Assembly: GCF_002531825.1 (NCBI RefSeq)
Contig: NZ_NWSX01000008.1
Location: forward strand, 62,001-126,000
Direction of reading: 5' to 3'
DNA length: 64,000 nt
Source: Rhizobium sp. J15
GTDB taxonomy: Bacteria > Pseudomonadota > Alphaproteobacteria > Rhizobiales > Rhizobiaceae
A program made the position numbers and the translations under genes. This document shows, piece by piece, positions 10,456 to 16,615 of this stretch; within the stretch, counting starts at the first letter, position 1; each line of letters opens with the position of its first letter. The notes below the pieces were generated by a model. The model was given only the letters and a program-made list of their open reading frames with translations, did not search any database and had not been told where the DNA came from.

Positions 10456-10565
10456 GAAGCGGGACAGCCCCCTCACGTCCCGCGAATGATCGGCCGTCTC
10501 CCCCTCAACACGCGCCGATCGACATCAGGCCCGGTGCATCCCCCAAGGGATCGCCGGGCTTTTTC
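10456..10565 (+). ncRNA. candidate stress-induced sRNA with C-rich loops
   Basis: Three consecutive hairpins fill this segment. The first has arms 10459-10465 and 10477-10483 (GCGGGAC/GTCCCGC) and an 11-base loop containing CCCCCTCA. The second has arms 10488-10494 and 10514-10520 (GATCGGC/GCCGATC) and a loop containing CCCCCTCAA. The third is a terminator hairpin with a CCCCCAAG apical region followed by five T residues. A GGAAC-N17-GTT promoter ends seven bases upstream. Exposed C-rich loops can pair with purine-rich ribosome sites, as in Caulobacter GsrN and the rhizobial alpha-r14 sRNAs. The start at 10456 is inferred from promoter spacing. No family search could be done. Confidence 0.6.
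10529..10564 (+). terminator. Rho-independent terminator of the candidate sRNA
   Basis: GCCCGG (10529-10534) pairs with CCGGGC (10554-10559), and ATCCC inside pairs with GGGAT; TTTTT follows. It points away from the minus-strand gene on its left and towards the 3' end of the next minus-strand gene, so the only transcript it can end is a plus-strand one that starts upstream of it. Confidence 0.75.
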
Positions 10566-10625
10566 TCGAGTGCCCGCCGTGCCGACACATGCCGAAAGGG
10601 CGGCGCTGCCGCCGCCCCTTATATA

Positions 10626-11285
10626 TCATTGGTCGCAGGAAAGATCGCCGGGGAGGCAATCGGGATCTCTGCGATCCGGCCTGCGATTTCCATCTCGCCA
10701 GCCGTCCTGCCCCTCCTGGTCGCCGGCTCGATTGCGCCAATCTCTGTCGCCGTCCCGGTTGCTGTCCCCGTCGCGCCAGTTCCGGTCGTCGGTCCGGTTG
10801 TCCCGATCCCGCCGGTCCCGATCCCGGTCCCGGTCTCGATTGTCGCGGTCGCGGTAGTAATAGTCCGGGCCGCGGCTCCAGCGGTCACGCTCGCGGTAGA
10901 AATCTCGGTTGCGGTAATAACGATCCCAATAATTGTCGACGCTGAAGCGGACGACCGGAATGCCGAGCGGACGGTAATATTGCGGACCGACATAGATGCG
11001 GCGCTGCTGATAGAGGGCCTGGACATATTGGCCGGAGACCCAGCCGCGGCCGCCGTAGAATTCCACGTCGCACCAGTTGACGTCGGAAAGGCAGCCGCGG
11101 ATCTCGACGGGAGAGCCGGCGGGTATGACCGCGACGGCGGGATACCGGGTGCTCGGTCCCGCACGCATATTGACGTTCGCCGTCGAATAGCCCTCGGCAG
11201 CCTGCGCGATCACAGGCGCCAGCACGAACAGGCTGGCCACAGCGATTTTAGCAAACAGATTTTTCACGCTTCTCTTACTCCTCAT
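10626..11285 (-). CDS. exported SH3-domain protein with arginine/aspartate-rich tail
   Basis: A 219-residue protein beginning with a signal peptide (about residues 1-29, ending A-P-V-I-A-Q-A). Residues of about 35-90 resemble a bacterial SH3 domain (N-V-N-M-R-A-G-P-S-T-R-Y-P, then G-C-L-S-D-V-N-W-C-D-V), a fold that often binds cell wall peptides. A tyrosine-rich middle is followed by about 90 residues dominated by R and D with alternating R-D runs, ending in two further cysteines. I chose the ATG that places the signal peptide at the N-terminus; the longer frame is unlikely. A GGAAC-N18-GTT promoter-like site and a CtrA-type box lie upstream. Confidence 0.85.
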   Translation of the reverse strand: MRSKRSVKNLFAKIAVASLFVLAPVIAQAAEGYSTANVNMRAGPSTRYPAVAVIPAGSPVEIRGCLSDVNWCDVEFYGGRGWVSGQYVQALYQQRRIYVGPQYYRPLGIPVVRFSVDNYWDRYYRNRDFYRERDRWSRGPDYYYRDRDNRDRDRDRDRRDRDNRTDDRNWRDGDSNRDGDRDWRNRAGDQEGQDGWRDGNRRPDRRDPDCLPGDLSCDQ

Positions 11286-11411
11286 AGGCGCATTTTGGGG
11301 CAGCGCCTGACTGTATTTGCCATCCGACCGAACGGTGAAACCTTCGCCCTCCACGCGAGAGAGCGTTATCATTCACCTTGTCTTTCAATGGCTTATATGA
11401 CGGTCGCGATG

Positions 11412-11437
11412 AACGCAGCTTGAACGAGGAATGTTCC
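11412..11437 (-). promoter_or_regulatory. EcfG/RpoE2-like promoter facing the SH3-domain gene
   Basis: On the minus strand, GGAAC (11437-11433) is followed after 18 bases by GTT (11414-11412), which fits the longer allowed spacing of the general stress promoter. It would give a leader of about 120 bases before the SH3-domain protein. Confidence 0.4.
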
Positions 11438-11500
11438 GCCGATGCCAGGAAGCCAGCCGGCGCTTCCCATAGCCGGGCAACCCCGCGCGCTTGAGGGGCG

Positions 11501-11516
11501 TTAACGATGCGTTAAC
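11501..11516. promoter_or_regulatory. CtrA-box motif TTAA-N7-TTAAC
   Basis: TTAA (11501-11504), seven bases and TTAAC (11512-11516) match the full CtrA consensus exactly; because each half is GTTAAC, it matches on both strands. It could act on the SH3-domain gene (216 bases away, minus strand) or on a plus-strand transcript ending at 11618. Confidence 0.5.
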
Positions 11517-11595
11517 CTTTCGAGGGCAGTCTCGCTGCAATACCCGCTTCTCCTTGACCACGGATGAACTGGCACTGAGCGAGCGGATGACGAAG

Positions 11596-11618
11596 GGCCG
11601 GTTTCAACCGGCCTTTTT
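11596..11618 (+). terminator. orphan plus-strand Rho-independent terminator
   Basis: GGCCGGTT (11596-11603) and AACCGGCC (11606-11613) form a strong hairpin followed by five T residues. No plus-strand coding gene precedes it, which suggests a short RNA from this intergenic region. Confidence 0.7.
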
Positions 11619-11644
11619 GTTATCGTATCCGAAACGCCGCGTGG

Positions 11645-13033
11645 TCAGGCAGCGAGCGCCTGAAGGATCCGCACCCAGGAGCGGATGCCCTTGTGGTAGG
11701 AAACGAGTTCGTATTTTTCGTTCGGCGAATGGATGCGGTCATCGCTGAGGCCGAAGCCGACGAGCAGCGATTCCATGCCGAGCATCTTCTGGAAATCTCC
11801 GACGATCGGGATCGAGCCGCCCATGCCGATGACGATGGCGGGTTTCGGCCACTCGTCGGACAGCGCGCTCTTCGCCTTGGTCAGAACGGGCGAATCATAG
11901 GAGAGATGAATCGCCGGCGAGCCGCCGTGCGAATGGAATTCGACCGAGCAGTCGGCCGGGATCTTCGACCTGATATAGCTGCGGAAGGCCTCGCGGATGG
12001 CGGCCGGATCCTGCGTGCCGACGAGGCGGAACGACACCTTCGCCGAAGCCTTGGCGGCGATCACCGTCTTGAAGCCTTCGCCGGTATATCCGCCCCAGAT
12101 GCCGTTGACCTCGGCAGTCGGCCGCGCCCAGGTGAGTTCCAGCACCGAGCGGCCTTTTTCGCCCGATGGAATGGAAAGGCCGACTTCGCCGAGGAAGCTT
12201 TCCGCCGTCTTGCCGAGCGTCTCCCAGGAAGCCTTGATGTTGTCGGGTGTCTCCTCGACGCCGTCGTAGAAGCCGTCGAGCGTGATGCGGCCCGTTTCGT
12301 CGTGCAGGCCGGCAAGGGCCTCGACGAGGATATGGATCGGATTTGCCGCAGCACCGCCGAAGAGGCCGGAGTGCAGATCGCGGTCGGCAGCCGTCACGAC
12401 CACTTCCTCGCCGACGAGGCCGCGCAGCGCTGCGGCGATCGCCGGCGTATCGCGGTCCCACATGCCGGTATCGCAGACCAGCGCATAGTCGGCCTTGAGT
12501 TCGGCGGCATTGGCTTCCAGGAAGGGCTTCAGCGACGGCGAGCCGGATTCTTCTTCGCCCTCGAACAGGATGGTGATGCGGCAGGGAAGGGCGCCGTTGA
12601 TCTCCTTATAGGCGCGGCAGGCCTCGACGAAGGTCATCAACTGGCCCTTGTCATCCGACGTGCCGCGGCCAGTCAGGATCTTGCGGCCTTCGCCGACATC
12701 CTTGATCGACGGCTCGAAGGGGTCGTTTTCCCAAAGTTCGATCGGATCGACCGGCTGAACGTCGTAGTGGCCGTAGAACAGAACGTGCGGCGCATCGGCG
12801 CCGGCGCCGGCATGGTGGGCGACCACCATCGGATGGCCGGGCGTGTCGCGCACCGACGCCTCGAAGCCCAGCCCCTGGAGATAGGCGACCAGCCATTCGG
12901 CGGCTTTGCGGCATTCTGCCTTGTAGGCGGGATCGGTGGAAATCGACTGGATGCGCAGAAGCTCGAACAGCTTTTCAAGGCTCGATGAAAGATTCTGGTC
13001 CGCGCGCGAAAGCACCGGTTGTATATCGGTCAT
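11645..13033 (-). CDS. M20-family metallopeptidase / dipeptidase
   Basis: A 462-residue zinc hydrolase of the M20 (ArgE/DapE/carnosinase-like) family. The first metal segment reads F-Y-G-H-Y-D-V-Q-P. G-T-S-D-D-K-G-Q supplies the bridging aspartate, and F-E-G-E-E-E-S-G-S contains the catalytic glutamate pair. A dimerisation domain follows, then the closing histidine region. Such enzymes split dipeptides or N-acyl amino acids in the cytoplasm; no signal peptide is present. I used the ATG at 13033 (M-T-D-I-Q-P), which has AAGGAG just upstream, rather than a longer frame. It is a single-gene unit. Confidence 0.92.
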   Translation of the reverse strand: MTDIQPVLSRADQNLSSSLEKLFELLRIQSISTDPAYKAECRKAAEWLVAYLQGLGFEASVRDTPGHPMVVAHHAGAGADAPHVLFYGHYDVQPVDPIELWENDPFEPSIKDVGEGRKILTGRGTSDDKGQLMTFVEACRAYKEINGALPCRITILFEGEEESGSPSLKPFLEANAAELKADYALVCDTGMWDRDTPAIAAALRGLVGEEVVVTAADRDLHSGLFGGAAANPIHILVEALAGLHDETGRITLDGFYDGVEETPDNIKASWETLGKTAESFLGEVGLSIPSGEKGRSVLELTWARPTAEVNGIWGGYTGEGFKTVIAAKASAKVSFRLVGTQDPAAIREAFRSYIRSKIPADCSVEFHSHGGSPAIHLSYDSPVLTKAKSALSDEWPKPAIVIGMGGSIPIVGDFQKMLGMESLLVGFGLSDDRIHSPNEKYELVSYHKGIRSWVRILQALAA

Positions 13034-13343
13034 TTTCGACTCCTTTTCGAAATTCGGCGGGACGATAGACCAAACCGGAAAGGCAGGCGAGGCGGAAAAA
13101 GCAAAATCGATAGGGCGCAAGCGCGCCGAAACGACTCGGATCGCTTGTCGGAAGCGCGTCATATCAAACTTGATTCATGCGACGCGCATTCGCTCTTTGT
13201 TTTGAGCATGTCGTTATCCCGGAACCGCTGCAGACGTCCTGAGGACATGCATTAGTAATAAAGAAGAAAGTTCTAATTCAATTTACAGTTATTTAGCACA
13301 AGCTAAATAGCATCGGCCGAAGCAAGCTGTTCGGGGGGAGCAG
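13034..13343. other. 310-base divergent intergenic region
   Basis: It separates the M20 peptidase gene and the GGDEF-EAL gene and becomes AT-rich on the right. The only clear structure is a perfect palindrome at 13290-13309. Promoters for both genes should be here, but I cannot assign them. Confidence 0.45.
13290..13309. promoter_or_regulatory. perfect 8-bp inverted repeat upstream of the GGDEF-EAL gene
   Basis: TATTTAGC and GCTAAATA are separated by four bases, 34 bases before the start codon. It is either an operator for an unknown regulator or a hairpin in the 5' untranslated region close to the ribosome site. Confidence 0.4.
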
Positions 13344-15728
13344 ATGTTTTCGGTCATTGCATGTATTCGCGACTATCACGATTGGCGTCTGGTCTTGGTG
13401 GCGGCCGCTGTCTGCTTGGTTGGCGCCATGGCGGCGATGCTGCTGCTTTCCCGTGCGCAGGAGTGCGACGCCGGGCGGCGCAAGCTCTGGATCGGCGCAT
13501 CCGGCTTTGCCTTCGGCACCGGCGTATGGGCAACGCATTTCATCGCAATGCTCGCTTATGACGGCGGCAGGCCGATCAGTTATGCGCTCGACCTGACCCT
13601 GCTTTCCTTTCTTCTGTCGGTCGCAAGCTCATGGCTGGCGATCCTTGCCGCGACGCAACGCGACGGACGATTTTCCCGCATTTGCGGCGGCGTCCTGATG
13701 GCGCTCGGCATTGCCGCCATGCACCTGACCGGCATGCAGGCGATCGAGATGCAGGCGGTGATCCTCTACGATCCCGTGATGACGCTGACAGCGGTTCTGG
13801 CCGGAATGCTTCTGGCGAGCGCCGCCTTCCATATCTTTTTCACTCTGAAGGGCATGCGGCGGCTGCTGACCTCGTCGCTGGTCTTCGTCCTTGCCATCTG
13901 CACGCTCCATTTCATCTCGATGGGCAGCATTACGCTCGTGCCGGACCCCGGCAAGGAGGTTCCCACCTTGGTGCTCGACACCAGGGTGCTCGCCGCCATC
14001 GTCGTGGTGGCGGCAACCGCTCTCATCCTGGTCGTCCTTGCCGTAGTCTTCGTCCAAAGCCATCTGACGGATCTGCGCGGACTTGCCAATGCCTCGCAGG
14101 AGGGGCTGCTGATCCTGCGCGAAGGCCGGATCATCGACGCCAACGAGCGGTTCCAGGCCTTGTCAGGCTGGACGCTCGCCGACCTCTTGGGCAAGGCGCC
14201 CTCGGATGTCCTGACGGTCGTTCAGGGAGCGCGGGAGAACAGGCCCGGCGAGACGCTGCTGAACACCCGCACCGGCAGGGAAATTGCCGTCGAGGCGACC
14301 GCCAGCAGGATCGTTTATCGTGGCCGCAATTGCGAAGTGCTGGCGGTGCGCGATCTTACCGAGCGCAAGCAGGCCGAGGAGATGATAGAGCACCTCGCCC
14401 ATCACGACGTGCTGACCGATCTGCCGAACAGGTCGCTCTTCGACACCCGCATCCGGCAGGCGCTGCAGGTGGCCGAACGAAAGAACGCCGAGGTCGCGTT
14501 GTTCCTTCTCGACCTTGATCGGTTCAAGGCGGTCAACGATATCTTCGGCCATGCCGAAGGCGACCGCATTCTCTGCAAGGTGGCCTCGATCCTGCGCCGG
14601 GTGGCGGGTGAAAGCGATACGATCGCCCGCCTCGGCGGCGACGAATTCGCCATCATCCAGCCCGCCGCGCAGCAGCCGGCGTCGGCGCAAAGGCTTGCGG
14701 CTGCGATCATCGACGAATTTGCCGCCGAGATGGACACGGCCCGGGATCCGACTGCCGTCGGCGTCAGCCTCGGCATCGCGCTCTATCCCAGGGATGGGAG
14801 CACGGCCGAAGAACTCTACAACAATGCCGATACCGCGCTCTACCGTGTCAAGCACGACGGTCGCGGCCAGGCATGTTTCTTCGATGCGGAAATGGACGAA
14901 GCGGCGCGCAACCGCCGCCAGATCGAAAGCGACCTGCGCCACGCGATCATCCGCAACCAGCTTCATGTCAGCTATCAGCCCATCCTCAATGCGCAGAGTG
15001 GCGAGATCAGCGGCTACGAGGCCCTGATGCGCTGGCACCGGCCGGGCCACGGCATGACCGAGCCGGACGTTTTCATCCCGATCGCCGAGGAAAGCGGTTC
15101 GATCGTCCAGCTCGGCGAATGGATATTGCAGCAGGCCTGCATGGAGGCCATGCGCTGGCCGCAGCCGCTGAGGATTGCAGTCAATGTTTCGCCGGTGCAG
15201 TTCATGCTGCCCAATCTGTGCGAGCGGATCGGGGCGGTCCTCGCCGAGACGGGACTCGCGCCCGATCGGCTGGAACTCGAGATCACCGAGGCAGCTCTGA
15301 TCCGCGATCGCGACCGGGTGATGGTGACGCTGCAGCGCCTGCGCAAATTGGGGGTGCACATCGTCATGGACGATTTCGGCACCGGCTACTCCTCGCTCTC
15401 CAACCTGCGCTCGTTCCCCTTTGACAAGATCAAGGTCGATCGCAGCTTCACCGGCGTTCTGGAGCATGATGCGACGGCACGATCGATCGTGCGCGCCATC
15501 ATCGGTCTCGGTCACAGCCTCGGCATGCCCGTGGTCACCGAGGGCGTGGAAACCGAAGTGCAGCGCCGGATCGTCGTCGAGGAAGGCTGCGCGCAGGTGC
15601 AGGGCATATTGCTCGGCGAGCCGGATATCGAGCCGAGCGTAAAGCTTGCCGCTCATCAAGGCTTCATGCCCAGGCAGGGCGAAACCGGCACGCCGCCGCG
15701 ATGGCGCACAAGCCTTGTCAGCGACTGA
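13344..15728 (+). CDS. membrane MHYT-PAS-GGDEF-EAL cyclic-di-GMP protein
   Basis: A 794-residue bifunctional-type cyclic-di-GMP protein. The N-terminus has about seven membrane segments with three MHYT-like motifs (THFIAM near residue 64, MHLTGM near 126, LHFISM near 188), a proposed metal or gas sensor. A PAS-like region spans about 245-345. The GGDEF domain carries an intact GGDEF near 431. The inhibitory RxxD site is missing: the position reads GESD. The EAL domain begins YQPI with E-A-L near 559 and keeps the downstream D-D-F-G-T-G-Y-S-S and E-G-V-E-T segments, so both synthesis and hydrolysis look possible. A strong ribosome site (GGGGGGAG) precedes the ATG. Confidence 0.95.
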   Translation: MFSVIACIRDYHDWRLVLVAAAVCLVGAMAAMLLLSRAQECDAGRRKLWIGASGFAFGTGVWATHFIAMLAYDGGRPISYALDLTLLSFLLSVASSWLAILAATQRDGRFSRICGGVLMALGIAAMHLTGMQAIEMQAVILYDPVMTLTAVLAGMLLASAAFHIFFTLKGMRRLLTSSLVFVLAICTLHFISMGSITLVPDPGKEVPTLVLDTRVLAAIVVVAATALILVVLAVVFVQSHLTDLRGLANASQEGLLILREGRIIDANERFQALSGWTLADLLGKAPSDVLTVVQGARENRPGETLLNTRTGREIAVEATASRIVYRGRNCEVLAVRDLTERKQAEEMIEHLAHHDVLTDLPNRSLFDTRIRQALQVAERKNAEVALFLLDLDRFKAVNDIFGHAEGDRILCKVASILRRVAGESDTIARLGGDEFAIIQPAAQQPASAQRLAAAIIDEFAAEMDTARDPTAVGVSLGIALYPRDGSTAEELYNNADTALYRVKHDGRGQACFFDAEMDEAARNRRQIESDLRHAIIRNQLHVSYQPILNAQSGEISGYEALMRWHRPGHGMTEPDVFIPIAEESGSIVQLGEWILQQACMEAMRWPQPLRIAVNVSPVQFMLPNLCERIGAVLAETGLAPDRLELEITEAALIRDRDRVMVTLQRLRKLGVHIVMDDFGTGYSSLSNLRSFPFDKIKVDRSFTGVLEHDATARSIVRAIIGLGHSLGMPVVTEGVETEVQRRIVVEEGCAQVQGILLGEPDIEPSVKLAAHQGFMPRQGETGTPPRWRTSLVSD

Positions 15729-15771
15729 TCTTACCGCGTGCCGCGCAAATGTGTGCGCGGTTTTGCGATAG

Positions 15772-16203
15772 TCAGAGCGCCTTGGCGTTTTCCAGGAGCC
15801 GGCGAATATATTCGAGCGTCAGTTCACGCTCGAAAGAGCGGAAACCTTTGAACAGCGCAAGGTCGGCCTCGCGCGCGGTCTCGATCGCCTCCGCCTCCAT
15901 GGCGCGCGCCTTCGGCGTCAGGAAGATCAGTTGCGCCCGCTTGTCGGACGGATGCGGCTGGCGCTCGATCAAGCCGTCGCGCACCATGCGCGAAAGCGTA
16001 TTGGCCATGGTCGCCTGCTCGATGTCGACCCGTTCGAGAAGCTGTTTCTGGGTCAGCCCGTCTTCGGCCCAAAGCTCCAGCAGGATGGGAAACTGGCCCG
16101 GAGAAAAACCAAGCCCGACCGCGCGCTGGTGCAGCGAGCGGGCAAAACCTTTCGCCAACTGGCTGGCAAGGTAAGCTCCCGAATCCATGCGGTTAAATCC
16201 CAT
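15772..16203 (-). CDS. MarR-family transcriptional regulator
   Basis: A 143-residue winged-helix regulator. The recognition region has L-T-Q-K-Q-L-L-E-R-V followed by M-A-N-T-L-S-R-M-V-R-D-G-L-I, and the wing reads P-H-P-S-D-K-R-A-Q, all typical of MarR. These repressors respond to phenolic or oxidative signals and usually control a neighbouring gene, but no obvious target is adjacent: polA is divergent and 412 bases away. I chose the ATG at 16203, though M-D-S-G at 16188 is also possible. A strong minus-strand terminator lies about 100 bases upstream, so the gene must have its own promoter close by. Confidence 0.85.
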   Translation of the reverse strand: MGFNRMDSGAYLASQLAKGFARSLHQRAVGLGFSPGQFPILLELWAEDGLTQKQLLERVDIEQATMANTLSRMVRDGLIERQPHPSDKRAQLIFLTPKARAMEAEAIETAREADLALFKGFRSFERELTLEYIRRLLENAKAL

Positions 16204-16299
16204 GATTGCAAGTTGGCTCAAAAGCATGCCGGAGACAATGCAGCAAATCGCCCAGGATGATCCAAAACATATGAGCCGGGACCATAATTTCGAGTGGCT

Positions 16300-16347
16300 G
16301 CAAAAAACATAAAGCCGCCATGGCCTGGAGGTTGGCCATGGCGGCTT
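16300..16347 (-). terminator. strong Rho-independent terminator, minus strand
   Basis: AAGCCGCCATGGCC (16312-16325) and its exact complement (16334-16347) form a 14-bp stem with an 8-base loop. On the minus strand it is followed by TATGTTTTTTG. It sits upstream of the MarR-type gene rather than after any known gene. Confidence 0.8.
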
Positions 16348-16480
16348 GATGGTGAGGACAAAGGCCCGGAGAGGGGGATAAGGCCTTTGTCCAAGCCTGA
16401 CGCGGCGGGGGACAAGCCGGTGATCAGACCCGCGGCGCATCAAGCGCCGGTGACATGGATTTGTGATTACGAATGTGGTT
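16305..16480 (-). ncRNA. candidate minus-strand sRNA or leader with C-rich loop
   Basis: Read on the minus strand, an 11-bp stem (GGACAAAGGCC, 16392-16382, with GGCCTTTGTCC, 16366-16356) presents a 15-base loop containing TCCCCCTCTCC. A 14-bp terminator hairpin and a T-rich tail follow. A ten-codon open frame (M-S-P-A-L-D-A-P-R-V) lies upstream, near 16456-16424, and could be a leader peptide. The 5' end is not defined: CTTGAA near 16486 could be a -35 but the -10 is poor. Whether this is a free sRNA or an attenuated leader of the MarR gene is open. Confidence 0.4.
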
Positions 16481-16487
16481 TTTCAAG

Positions 16488-16514
16488 GGTAACGGTACGT
16501 TACAAATCGGTAAC
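16488..16514. promoter_or_regulatory. cluster of GTTAC/GTAAC elements, possible operator
   Basis: Three alternating copies (GTAAC, GTTAC, GTAAC on the plus strand) create two inverted repeats with spacers of 5 and 6 bases. The arrangement resembles the multi-site operators of TetR- or MarR-type repressors. Which promoter it controls is not evident. Confidence 0.4.
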
Positions 16515-16615
16515 AGTTTGGTGAGCAGAAATCCCCTGCATTTCGAACGCCATAATCTCCAGACGTCCCGAACTTTATATGGACCTCGTCCCGTGCCCGC
16601 GCTATCCATGCACGC

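Larger units (their letters stand above)
11286..11644. other. 359-base intergenic region with overlapping control signals
   Basis: No protein gene is supported here. On the minus strand, a stress-promoter-like site (11412-11437) faces the SH3-domain gene. A perfect CtrA-type box is at 11501-11516. A plus-strand terminator at 11596-11618 has no obvious gene to terminate. The remainder is unassigned. Confidence 0.6.
16204..16615. other. 412-base region between marR-type gene and polA with a candidate minus-strand RNA
   Basis: The region has no supported protein gene. It holds repeated GTTAC/GTAAC elements near 16488-16514, an 11-bp hairpin with a C-rich loop and a strong minus-strand terminator. 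The polA promoter must lie on the right side, where I see no clear consensus. Confidence 0.6.

Noticed and set aside
10456..10565. 6S RNA or SRP RNA as identity of the candidate sRNA
   Set aside because: It lacks the long central bubble of 6S RNA and the GGAAGCAGC-type loop of SRP RNA, and it is too short and multi-hairpin.
10423..10857. Plus-strand open frame across the candidate sRNA
   Set aside because: It begins inside the promoter element, passes through the terminator and then runs antisense to the SH3-domain gene; the product is low complexity.
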